A stretch of DNA of 14,752 nt from GCA-2716945 sp964342835 (GTDB lineage Bacteria > Pseudomonadota > Gammaproteobacteria > GCA-002705445 > GCA-002716945): NCBI GenBank assembly GCA_964342835.1, contig CAYFGJ010000015.1, forward strand, positions 1 to 14,752, given 5' to 3'. This document shows, piece by piece, positions 1 through 7,654 of this stretch. A model generated the notes under the pieces. The model made no database searches. It saw nothing but the letters and a program-made list of their open reading frames with translations, and had not been told where the DNA came from. Positions within the stretch are counted from its first letter, which is position 1. Each line of letters starts with the position of its first letter. The position numbers and the translations under genes are program-made.

Positions 1-343
1 TAAACATAAAATCTAATTTTTCAATTTTTGCAATCCCTGCAATAATTGCAGGATCATCACCATACATTCTGTCGCCATGTAATTCAGTGAAATCTGTAAA
101 TAAATGTTCTATATAATCAAGTGTGTACGGTCGTAATGGATGTCTAGCAAGTTGAGATATTTGCCAATCAGATAAATTTTTAAAGATTTTGATAGTTTCA
201 GATTCAAAATTTTTTTTTAATTTTTTTATTTGATTTAATTTTGATTCTGATTTTTCACTAGTATTTGATAATGTATTGATTTTTTCTTCAATATTAAGAA
301 GAGGTTGTTCAAAATCAAGATAATTAGGATTATATTCAGCCAT
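1..343 (-). CDS. accA: acetyl-CoA carboxylase carboxyltransferase alpha subunit, N-terminal part (cut by window edge)
   Basis: This is the alpha half of the biotin-dependent carboxyltransferase, which with AccD moves CO2 from carboxybiotin to acetyl-CoA to give malonyl-CoA for fatty-acid synthesis in the cytoplasm. The ATG is at 343-341 and 114 codons are readable before the window ends. The translation shows NYLDFEQPLL near the start, ISQLARHPLRPYTLDY, and ELHGDRMYGDD followed by AIIAGIAKIE, all characteristic of AccA from the N-terminus onward. A Lys-rich linker (about residues 30-45) is encoded by runs of 9 and 7 T on the plus strand. The gene follows dnaE after a 36-bp gap (344-379), as in gammaproteobacteria. 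No clear Shine-Dalgarno is seen. A TATAAT (minus strand, 360-355) could be a -10 element but lacks a convincing -35. The C-terminus lies outside the window. Confidence 0.95.
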   Translation of the reverse strand, partial: MAEYNPNYLDFEQPLLNIEEKINTLSNTSEKSESKLNQIKKLKKNFESETIKIFKNLSDWQISQLARHPLRPYTLDYIEHLFTDFTELHGDRMYGDDPAIIAGIAKIEKLDFMF

Positions 344-379
344 TGTAAGATTTAATTATAAACAAATAAAATAAAATAA

Positions 380-3300
380 CTATTGATATTTAACAAGAAT
401 GTTTTCTTTTCCTAATAAATCTCTCAAATTATTGATTAAAGATGTAGATGGAGTAACATGCCAATCATTATCAAGTTCTTTTAAGGTAAGAAGATGGTCT
501 TCGCTAAGATATTTTATAGATAATGGGCAGGTTCCATGCTTGTATGGTTCTAGAATGCGAACTATTTCGTTTAATAAATCATTATTCATTAAATTAGATT
601 CTAATAATAATTCTATTTTTTTTGAATATTTTAGTCTTGCAGTTTCAACATCAAATATTCTTGTTGCTTTACATGATAATTGATTATCATAATCATCTAA
701 AGTTATAGTTCCGCTAAAAAATAATATATTATCTTCATTTATTATGTCTTTATATTTTTCATAGATATCTGAATATACTACTATTTGTATTCTTGAAGTT
801 GAATCATCAACTATCAATATATACATAAATTTATCTTGTCCAATTTTTTGTCTTCTAATATTTGTAATTACACCAGTTATTGTAGAATGTTCTTCGTTTT
901 TAAAATTTATATCATTAGAATTTACTCTATCATAATAGTATTTTATATTTTTAAGTGACATCTCTTTTATTTCATCTCTATATTCTTGTATAGGGTGACC
1001 TGTTAAATAAAACCCAACAACTTTCTTTTCCAATGAAAATAATTTTAATCTATCAGAAGAATTTAGTTTATCATTAAAATTTTTAGTATTATCTTGTATA
1101 TTATTAGAAGTAATTATTTCATCTGAGTTATTAGAAAATAATTCTTGTTGACCCGATAATTGTAGATCTTGCTTACTTTGACCAAAAGATATTGCTTTAT
1201 CTATCAAATTAATTAATAAATTTCTATTAGAATTAAAATCATCAAAACTTCCTGAATAAATTAATGATTCAAGGGTTCCTCTATTAACAATATTAGAAGA
1301 AATTCTTTCACAAAAATCAAAAATATTTAAAAATTTTCCATTTTTATTTCTTTCTTTTATGATATGTTCTACAGCTGATGCACCTACACCCTTAATGGCA
1401 CCCAGACCAAATAAAATATTATTAATGTCTAATGTATTAAAATCATATTGAGATTTATTTATATTCGGTGGATTAATTCTTATATTTATTTCAGAACATG
1501 CATTGACTAAATTTATTATTTTATCAGTATTATCCATGTTAGATGATAGAGATGCAGCTAAAAATTCTGCTGGAAAATAAGTTTTTAAATATGCTGTCTG
1601 ATATGCTAGATATGCATAAGCAACTGAATGAGATTTATTAAATCCATATCCAGCAAATTTTTCCATTTTAGAAAATATAGAATTTGCAATTGCTGATGAA
1701 ATACCTTTAAGTTCACTTCCTTTTAAAAATTTTAATCTATGTGTTTCCATCTCTTTTTTCTTTTTTTTACCCATCGCTCTTCTTAATAAATCTGCTTCTC
1801 CTAATTTATAGCCAGCTAATGATCTAGATATTTCCATTACCTGCTCTTGATATAAAATTAATCCATATGTGCTTGAAAGAATAGATTCTAAAAGTTTGTG
1901 TTCATATTTTACTGCCTTACCATGTTTGTTGCTGATAAAATCATCAACCATATTTGTTCCTAAAGGTCCTGGTCTATATAATGCAACTAAGGCAACTATA
2001 TCATCAAAACAATCTGGTTTTAATCTACCCATATATCTTCTCATTCCATATGATTCCGATTGGAACACTCCTGTTGTCTGTTTATTTTGAAACAGATTAA
2101 AAACTTTCTTATCATCAAAGTTTATTTTATCTATTTGAAAATTATTATAGTCTGGTTTATTTTTTATTGCTTGAACAGTTTTATCAATGACAGTTAGAGT
2201 TCTTAGTCCAAGAATATCAAATTTAACTAATCCTAGTTTTTCTATATCATCTTTATCAAACTGAGTAACCAGTTCATCTGTAGCTTCAATGCGGTATAAA
2301 GGTAAATATTTGTTGATCTCTTGTGGTGTTACTACAATACCTGCCGCATGCTTTCCTGGATTTCTAGGTAAACCTTCAAGTTTTTTGGAAGTATCAATTA
2401 AATGCTTTATATCTTTATTAGATTTATAATCTTTTTGAAAATCTTTATTTTGTGATAAAGCCTCATCAATTGTTATTCCAACTGGTAGGTCTGGAATTTG
2501 TTTTGCTATTTTATCTACAAATGAATATGGTAAATCTTGCACTCTTCCTACATCTCTAATAACTGCTTTAGCAGATAAAGAATCATATGTTATAATTTGA
2601 GAAACTTTATTCTCGCCATAAACATCAATTATATGGTCAATGACTTTTTGCCGATTTATCATACAAAAATCTATATCAAAATCTGGGAGAGAAACTCTTT
2701 CTATGTTTAGAAATCTCTCAAAAAGAAGATTATGCTTAATTGGATCAATTGTAGTTATACCAAGCGAATATGCTACTAACGATCCAGCTCCTGATCCTCT
2801 GCCAGGACCAACAGGAATTGAATGATTTTTTGCCCATGAAATAAATTCATGGACAACAAGGAAATAATCAGTAAATTTCATTTCATTTATTACATCTATT
2901 TCACTCATAAGTCTTTTATTATAAGTTTCTTTTTCTGTTATACCTTCATTTCTTAAAATGACTTCCAACCCTTTATGTGCGAGATCAGAAAAATATTTTT
3001 TATTGTCAATTTTATCTGGAGTTATAAATAATGGTAAATGATGATTCGATGTATCAAAATGTAAGTTACATTTTTTAATAATATAATTTATATTTTCAAT
3101 TGCATCAGGAATATCAATAAATAATTTTTCCATATCCTCTTTAGATTTAAAATATTGTTGGTCAGAATATTCAGTTTGTTTATTTCTTTCATCAAGTTTT
3201 ATTTTTCTTGTTATGCAAACTTTAGTTTCATTGATTTCAAAGTTATCTGGATTCATAAAAAGAACATCATTTGTAGCTACTAAAGGTAGATTTAAATCTT

Positions 3301-3865
3301 CAGCAATATTGATTATATAATTATTATAGATCTCTTCATTAAGTCTAGATGTTCTTTCAATCTCGCAATACAGTCTATCTGTAAAGAATTTAGAAATTGA
3401 TTCTAAATCTTTCTTAATAATATTAATTTTTTCACCTAAAAGGTTATTGCCTAATAAACCATTTCTTCCACCAGTGAGCAATATTAGTCCTTGATTAAAT
3501 TCACAAAGTTTTTTAATTGAAATACATGGCTGATGGTAATTATTTTTTGATGAATGTGCATAAGTTATCAATTTTATTAAATTGTTATATCCTTCCATAT
3601 TCATACAAAATAAAACTATATTAGAATTATTTTGGTTATTGTAATTTGTCTTAATAGAAAGTTCGCAACCAATAATAGGTTTAATTTTTTTCTCTATACA
3701 CTTTTGATAAAATTTTACGGCATTAGAAATATTTGCATAATCTGTAATAGCCAAACTTGTGAATTTATTTTGTTTAGCATAATCAACAAGTTTATCAATG
3801 ATTATAATGCCGCTATCTAGAGAGTAAGATGAATGTAAATGTAAATGTGTAAATTCTTTTTTCAT
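380..3865 (-). CDS. dnaE: DNA polymerase III alpha subunit (replicative polymerase)
   Basis: This is the catalytic subunit of the chromosomal replicase. At 1161 residues it nearly equals the E. coli protein (1160). Domains in order: N-terminal PHP domain (about 1-270, starting with HLHLHS at 7-12); palm with the glycine-rich PVGPGRGSGAGS (351-362) and the metal-binding acids in PDFDIDF (394-400, Asp397 and Asp399); third acid expected at Asp550 in LVKFDILGLRTLT; GKHAAGIVV (504-512); fingers; helix-hairpin-helix around FGLGAIKGVG (819-828); QQELF (906-910), which fits a QxxLF sliding-clamp motif; and an OB fold about 995-1070. The PHP domain keeps His9 and His11 but has Ser18 and Tyr43 where proofreading PHP domains carry Asp and His. 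It is therefore probably not an active exonuclease and a separate DnaQ is expected. The start lies 4 bp after the rnhB stop, so the two are probably co-transcribed. The Shine-Dalgarno is weak. Confidence 0.98.
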   Translation of the reverse strand: MKKEFTHLHLHSSYSLDSGIIIIDKLVDYAKQNKFTSLAITDYANISNAVKFYQKCIEKKIKPIIGCELSIKTNYNNQNNSNIVLFCMNMEGYNNLIKLITYAHSSKNNYHQPCISIKKLCEFNQGLILLTGGRNGLLGNNLLGEKINIIKKDLESISKFFTDRLYCEIERTSRLNEEIYNNYIINIAEDLNLPLVATNDVLFMNPDNFEINETKVCITRKIKLDERNKQTEYSDQQYFKSKEDMEKLFIDIPDAIENINYIIKKCNLHFDTSNHHLPLFITPDKIDNKKYFSDLAHKGLEVILRNEGITEKETYNKRLMSEIDVINEMKFTDYFLVVHEFISWAKNHSIPVGPGRGSGAGSLVAYSLGITTIDPIKHNLLFERFLNIERVSLPDFDIDFCMINRQKVIDHIIDVYGENKVSQIITYDSLSAKAVIRDVGRVQDLPYSFVDKIAKQIPDLPVGITIDEALSQNKDFQKDYKSNKDIKHLIDTSKKLEGLPRNPGKHAAGIVVTPQEINKYLPLYRIEATDELVTQFDKDDIEKLGLVKFDILGLRTLTVIDKTVQAIKNKPDYNNFQIDKINFDDKKVFNLFQNKQTTGVFQSESYGMRRYMGRLKPDCFDDIVALVALYRPGPLGTNMVDDFISNKHGKAVKYEHKLLESILSSTYGLILYQEQVMEISRSLAGYKLGEADLLRRAMGKKKKKEMETHRLKFLKGSELKGISSAIANSIFSKMEKFAGYGFNKSHSVAYAYLAYQTAYLKTYFPAEFLAASLSSNMDNTDKIINLVNACSEINIRINPPNINKSQYDFNTLDINNILFGLGAIKGVGASAVEHIIKERNKNGKFLNIFDFCERISSNIVNRGTLESLIYSGSFDDFNSNRNLLINLIDKAISFGQSKQDLQLSGQQELFSNNSDEIITSNNIQDNTKNFNDKLNSSDRLKLFSLEKKVVGFYLTGHPIQEYRDEIKEMSLKNIKYYYDRVNSNDINFKNEEHSTITGVITNIRRQKIGQDKFMYILIVDDSTSRIQIVVYSDIYEKYKDIINEDNILFFSGTITLDDYDNQLSCKATRIFDVETARLKYSKKIELLLESNLMNNDLLNEIVRILEPYKHGTCPLSIKYLSEDHLLTLKELDNDWHVTPSTSLINNLRDLLGKENILVKYQ

Positions 3866-3869
3866 AATA

Positions 3870-4430
3870 TCACGTATTCAAAGGTGCAAATGACATTCTA
3901 TGATGTACACAAGGTCCAAATATATTTAAAGCAATCTTATGTTCCTTTGTTGGATATCCTTTATTTTTATCAAACCCATAAACATTTAACTTTGAATGAA
4001 TGAACTTCATTTCATTATCTCTAATTACCTTAGCTACAATAGAAGCTGCAGATATAATTGGTATATTCTGATCACCTTTCACAAAGCATTCAGTAGATAT
4101 ATTAACATTTGGTGAATATAGCCCATCTATATATATCAATTCAGGCGTAATTGAGAGATTATGAATTGCCCTCTTCATAGATAATAGTGTAGCATTATGA
4201 ATATTAATTTTGTCAATTTCTTGATTTGTAGAGATACCAATACCTAATGCCAAGCTATTATTAATAATATACTTACATATTTTTATTCTTCTAGACTCAC
4301 TAATTGCTTTTGAGTCAACAAATTGACTATCATCAATATTATTTTTAAGGATTAATGCTACTGAAACCACAGGACCAGCTAAACTTCCTCTGCCTACTTC
4401 ATCAATACCAGCTAAAAGTTTGCTTGTCAT
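3870..4430 (-). CDS. rnhB: ribonuclease HII
   Basis: RNase HII cuts RNA in RNA-DNA hybrids and nicks at single misincorporated ribonucleotides. The 186-residue protein is of normal size. Near the start GIDEVGRG gives the first two catalytic acids (Asp10, Glu11). YIDG gives Asp102, and VKGD gives Asp120, with the same 18-residue spacing as in the E. coli enzyme. Other family motifs are NIHNATLLSM, ISAASIVAKV, NKGYPT and HHRMSF near the end. The gene lies directly before dnaE as in gammaproteobacteria, but its usual upstream neighbour lpxB is missing here. Instead it faces the gnnA-like gene head to head, so it must have its own promoter in the 67-bp spacer. No Shine-Dalgarno precedes the ATG at 4430. 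The start is supported by the short N-terminal lead to the DEVGRG motif. Confidence 0.97.
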   Translation of the reverse strand: MTSKLLAGIDEVGRGSLAGPVVSVALILKNNIDDSQFVDSKAISESRRIKICKYIINNSLALGIGISTNQEIDKINIHNATLLSMKRAIHNLSITPELIYIDGLYSPNVNISTECFVKGDQNIPIISAASIVAKVIRDNEMKFIHSKLNVYGFDKNKGYPTKEHKIALNIFGPCVHHRMSFAPLNT

Positions 4431-4449
4431 TGGTAAAACACTATATAAT
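4420..4449 (+). promoter_or_regulatory. candidate promoter for gnnA-gnnB-lpxB
   Basis: A perfect TATAAT (4444-4449) lies on the plus strand. TTGCTT (4420-4425), 18 bp upstream, is a weak -35 and falls inside the first codons of rnhB. Transcription would start near 4456, leaving about 42 bases of leader. The -10 overlaps the candidate -10 of the opposing rnhB promoter (4445-4450). A 12-bp perfect AT palindrome (4474-4485) lies downstream in the leader. Base composition makes this tentative, but the plus-strand operon must start in this spacer. Confidence 0.35.
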
Positions 4450-4473
4450 TGAACATTATTATAAATATATCAA
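4445..4473 (-). promoter_or_regulatory. candidate promoter for rnhB-dnaE
   Basis: Read on the minus strand, TTGATA (4473-4468) resembles a sigma-70 -35 box (5 of 6). It is followed after 17 bp by AATTAT (4450-4445), a fair -10 (4 of 6). Transcription would begin near 4438, giving a leader of only about 7 bases before the rnhB ATG, which fits the absence of a Shine-Dalgarno. The spacer is so AT-rich that chance matches are likely. Some promoter is needed here because rnhB has no upstream gene on its strand. Confidence 0.35.
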
Positions 4474-4497
4474 AATTTTAAAATTGATGCCGAGAAA

Positions 4498-5409
4498 ATG
4501 AAAAAAAATAAGATTAATATTGGAATAATTGGACTCGGTTATCTTGGCAAATATCACTATGAGAAATACCATAAAAATCCATTATGTAACATAAAATGGG
4601 TTGTAGATATAGATCAAACTAATCTAGTCCATTGCGCAAAGAAATACAAAAGGACAAAAGAATATAAAAAAATAATTAATGATGTAGATGCTGTATCCGT
4701 GGTAACTCCAACAAAAACCCATTATTCTATATCAAAGTTTTTCTTAGAAAATAATATTCATGTTTTATTAGAAAAGCCTATGACGAATACAATCAGTGAA
4801 GCAGATAAATTGATAAAAATTGCAAAAAAAAATAACCTCATATTGCAAATAGGTCATCTTGAAAGATTTAATCCAGTAATGAATTTCTTGACAAATCAAA
4901 TTAAAAAGCCGATGTTTATTGAAGTTCACCGTTTATCAAAATTTAATGTTAGATCAACTGATGTGAATGTTATATATGATTTAATGATTCATGATATTGA
5001 TATTATAAAATCATTAATAAATAGTGATATTAAAAAAATATCAGCTTTCGGTAAAAAAATATTAACTAAATCTACAGATATTGCTAATGTCAGAATAGAA
5101 TTTAATAATGGGTGTGTAGTAAATTTAACGGCAAGTAGAATAAGTCAAAAAAATGAAAGAAAAATAAGAATTTTTCAAAAAGATACCTATATTTCTGTTG
5201 ATTTTATGAATCATACGATAAAAAAATATACTAAAGATAAAATAAAACTATTTAAATGTGAAGATATAAAATTTAAAAAATCTGATGCTCTAAAAATAGA
5301 AATTAATAACTTTATTCTTTCATGTCTGAAAAAAGAAAAACCTTTAATTGATGGTAGAATAGGCAAACAAGCATTAATTACAGCAGATAAAATCTCTAAA
5401 TTACTATGA
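4498..5409 (+). CDS. gnnA: Gfo/Idh/MocA oxidoreductase, probable UDP-GlcNAc 3-dehydrogenase
   Basis: This is an NAD(P)-dependent sugar dehydrogenase of 303 residues. The N-terminal Rossmann fold shows GIIGLGYLG (residues 9-17), and the family EKP motif is at 92-94 (LLEKPM). The C-terminal substrate domain has GHLERFNPV (119-127) and DLMIHDIDI (161-169), in which His165 is the likely catalytic base region. GnnA oxidises the 3-hydroxyl of UDP-GlcNAc to a ketone as the first step to UDP-2,3-diamino sugar. That activity is established in Acidithiobacillus ferrooxidans, where as I recall gnnA and gnnB lie between lpxA and lpxB. The assignment here rests on the family plus linkage to gnnB (ATGA overlap) and lpxB, and is an inference. 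The ATG is followed by eight A and has only a weak GAG upstream. The protein is very Lys-rich. Another UDP-sugar dehydrogenase of the same family is the main alternative. Confidence 0.78.
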   Translation: MKKNKINIGIIGLGYLGKYHYEKYHKNPLCNIKWVVDIDQTNLVHCAKKYKRTKEYKKIINDVDAVSVVTPTKTHYSISKFFLENNIHVLLEKPMTNTISEADKLIKIAKKNNLILQIGHLERFNPVMNFLTNQIKKPMFIEVHRLSKFNVRSTDVNVIYDLMIHDIDIIKSLINSDIKKISAFGKKILTKSTDIANVRIEFNNGCVVNLTASRISQKNERKIRIFQKDTYISVDFMNHTIKKYTKDKIKLFKCEDIKFKKSDALKIEINNFILSCLKKEKPLIDGRIGKQALITADKISKLL

Positions 5410-6509
5410 ATAAAAATAATATAAAAATATTTGATTTAACCAAGCAATATAAAAAAATTAAAAATGAAATAAATTCATCAATAAAAAATGTATTAGAAAG
5501 TGGTCAATATATTTTAGGTCATAATGTGAAGAGATTTGAAAATAGATTTGCTAAAGATTTAGGATCAAAATATGCGGTTACATGTAATTCTGGTACAGAT
5601 GCCTTACTTCTATCATTAATGTGTTTGAATATAAAAAAGGGTGATGAAGTAATTACATCTCCTTTTACATACTTTGCAACTGCTGAAGTTATATCTCTGT
5701 GTGGCGCAAAACCTGTTTTTGTAGATATAGATAGTAAAACTTTTAATATAGATCCAGAAAAAATATCTAATGCAATAACAAATAAAACAAAAGCAATAAT
5801 AGTTGTTCATTTATTTGGTCAACCTGCAAATATTATAAAAATTAATAAAATCTGTAAAAAATTTAAGATAAAAATGATTGAAGATTGTGCCCAATCTATT
5901 GGATCTAAAATAGGTTCTAAAAAAACTGGTACTTTTGGTGATTTTGGGTGTTTTAGCTTCTTTCCTACAAAAAATTTAGGTACATTTGGAGATGGCGGAG
6001 CAATAGTTACCTCTAATAAAAAATTTGCCGAAAAACTACTTAAATTAAGAAATCATGGAGGTCTGGTCAGAAATGAACATGAATATATTGGTTTAAATAG
6101 TAGATTAGACGAGTTACAGGCTGCTATTCTAAATATCAAATTAAAATACTTAAACCTTTATAATACTAAAAGAAATCAAGTAGCAGCATTATATAAAAAA
6201 TTGATTCAGAATGAAAAAATTATATTACCGCATGTAGATATCAACACACATCATGTATATAATTTATTCACCGTATTAGTAACAAATAGGAAAAAATTTA
6301 TTAAATACTTAAATAAAAATAAAATTCCATATGGTATATATTATCCAAAACCTCTATATAAACAAAAATCATTAAAAAATATATGTTCTCAAAAAATACT
6401 TCCTATTGTTGAAAAAATTTCTAAACAATGTCTTTCGTTGCCAATGTATCCTGAATTAGATCTTGAATCGATAAAATATATTTCTAAAACTATTAATAAA
6501 TATAAATGA
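5406..6509 (+). CDS. gnnB: DegT/DnrJ/EryC1 aminotransferase, probable UDP-3-oxo-GlcNAc 3-aminotransferase
   Basis: This is a PLP-dependent sugar aminotransferase of 367 residues, typical for the family. NSGTDALLLSL (61-71) is the cofactor-phosphate region. DCAQSIGS follows Glu159, with Asp160 expected to pair with the pyridine nitrogen. FFPTKNLGTFGDGG (185-198) contains Lys189, the expected Schiff-base lysine. NSRLDELQAA (231-240) is also a family motif. GnnB transfers an amino group from glutamate to the 3-oxo sugar made by GnnA, giving UDP-GlcNAc3N as substrate for LpxA. The gene starts inside the gnnA stop (ATGA, 5406-5409) and ends inside the lpxB start (ATGA, 6506-6509). The three genes are therefore translationally coupled, with no Shine-Dalgarno between them. 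The family also includes 3- and 4-aminotransferases for O-antigen sugars, so the specific function comes from context. Confidence 0.8.
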   Translation: MNKNNIKIFDLTKQYKKIKNEINSSIKNVLESGQYILGHNVKRFENRFAKDLGSKYAVTCNSGTDALLLSLMCLNIKKGDEVITSPFTYFATAEVISLCGAKPVFVDIDSKTFNIDPEKISNAITNKTKAIIVVHLFGQPANIIKINKICKKFKIKMIEDCAQSIGSKIGSKKTGTFGDFGCFSFFPTKNLGTFGDGGAIVTSNKKFAEKLLKLRNHGGLVRNEHEYIGLNSRLDELQAAILNIKLKYLNLYNTKRNQVAALYKKLIQNEKIILPHVDINTHHVYNLFTVLVTNRKKFIKYLNKNKIPYGIYYPKPLYKQKSLKNICSQKILPIVEKISKQCLSLPMYPELDLESIKYISKTINKYK

Positions 6510-7642
6510 TGGACAACAAACATATATTTATAATAGCAGGAGAATCATCAGGTGATCAACATGCAGCTAAATATGTAAAAGAACATAAAAAAATTAATAA
6601 AAATATATATTTTTCTGCTATTGGACAAGAAGAATTAAAGAATGAAGGGGTCGATTTAATTTTCAATTCTGAATTGATATCTGTTGTTGGTATAATTGAA
6701 GTTATATCTAAATATAGAAAAATTAAAAAAGCAATTCAAATAGCATATGATCACATAACCAAAAAAAAACCAGACTTAATAATTTTAGTAGATTACGTTG
6801 AATTTAATCTTAAAATAGCAAAATTTGCTCAAAAAAATAATATTCCTGTACTTTTTTATGTTGCACCACAAGTATGGGCATGGAGAGAAAAAAGAATAAA
6901 AAAAATTGTTAGTCTAGTCAATCATTTAGCTGTTGTATTTCCATTTGAAGAAAAAATTTTTAAGAAGTATATGAATAATGTAACTTATGTAGGGCACCCA
7001 TTAGCTGATAATAATAAACTTACACCTTCTAGTTTAGATTATAATAAAAAAAATATATCAATAGGAATATTTCCAGGAAGTCGAGAATCGGAAATAAAAA
7101 ATAATCTATTTTGTATGATTGATTGCATAAGAAGTAATAAAAATAAATCAGATATTAAAGAAGAAATAAAAATATTTTATTCAAATGAAACTACAAAAAA
7201 CTTATTAATCAATTTATTACCAAATGATTGGACCCCAGTATTATGTGATGGAAAAAATATAGATGAAATAAAAAAATGTAAAAAAGCTATAACAGCATCT
7301 GGTACAATTACATTAGAGTTAGCATTAATGAACATACCTATGGTCATAATATATCGTTTATCTCCACTTACATATTTCATTATGAGAAATTTAGTTAAAC
7401 TTAAGTATATTGGATTAGTTAACCTGATTTTAGGTACGGATCTTGGTACCAAACAAATAGTTAAAGAGTTTATACAACCTGGTTATGCTGATCAAGTAGA
7501 AGCAATGGTAGAGTTGCAAAAAATTGATCAAAATAAGATATATAGAAAGAAAATTGAAGATGGATATTCCGATATTAGAAATATTTTAAAACCAGGAGCA
7601 TCCTTTAAAGTTGCTAAAATAGCGGAAAAAATGTTGAAATGA
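6506..7642 (+). CDS. lpxB: lipid A disaccharide synthase
   Basis: This GT19 glycosyltransferase joins UDP-2,3-diacylglucosamine and lipid X into the lipid A disaccharide at the inner face of the cytoplasmic membrane. Its 378 residues compare with 382 in E. coli. Motifs include AGESSGDQHAA (11-21), VAPQVWAWREKR (119-130), YVGHPLAD (161-168), FPGSRESEI (189-197) and SGTITLELAL (265-274). Three deviations stand out. VDYVEFN (95-101) replaces the usual D-x-P-D-F-N pattern. The common LPN is LVN (304-306). A short extra stretch contains LGTD followed by LGTK (309-316), a four-residue tandem repeat just before IVKEFIQ. A second ATG follows directly at 6509, so the start could be one codon later. 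In gammaproteobacteria lpxB normally follows lpxA on the same strand; here it is on the opposite strand and ends against the lpxA stop. Confidence 0.95.
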   Translation: MMDNKHIFIIAGESSGDQHAAKYVKEHKKINKNIYFSAIGQEELKNEGVDLIFNSELISVVGIIEVISKYRKIKKAIQIAYDHITKKKPDLIILVDYVEFNLKIAKFAQKNNIPVLFYVAPQVWAWREKRIKKIVSLVNHLAVVFPFEEKIFKKYMNNVTYVGHPLADNNKLTPSSLDYNKKNISIGIFPGSRESEIKNNLFCMIDCIRSNKNKSDIKEEIKIFYSNETTKNLLINLLPNDWTPVLCDGKNIDEIKKCKKAITASGTITLELALMNIPMVIIYRLSPLTYFIMRNLVKLKYIGLVNLILGTDLGTKQIVKEFIQPGYADQVEAMVELQKIDQNKIYRKKIEDGYSDIRNILKPGASFKVAKIAEKMLK

Positions 7643-7654
7643 TTACCGCGTAAT
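7642..7654. other. zero-gap convergent junction with small inverted repeat
   Basis: The lpxB TGA occupies 7640-7642 and the lpxA stop (TAA on the minus strand) occupies 7645-7643, so the two genes abut with no spacer. Across the junction lies ATTAC-CGC-GTAAT, a 5-bp stem with a 3-base loop. It is followed on the plus strand by ACCTCTTTTAC rather than a clean T run. It is too weak to call a terminator with confidence, but it is the only hairpin I see where two opposing operons must end. Confidence 0.25.

Noticed and set aside
399..683. Plus-strand open frame of 94 codons antisense to the dnaE 3' end
   Set aside because: It lies wholly within a strongly supported gene, has no motif and no ribosome site, and is consistent with chance in this base composition.
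4431..7642. Insertion by a mobile element or recombinase-driven invertible switch
   Set aside because: No transposase, integrase or recombinase is present, and I could not find matching inverted repeats at the two ends of the block.
7642..7654. Intrinsic bidirectional terminator at the lpxB/lpxA junction
   Set aside because: The stem is only 5 bp and mostly A-T, with no clean T run on either side, so it is listed only as a weak inverted repeat.
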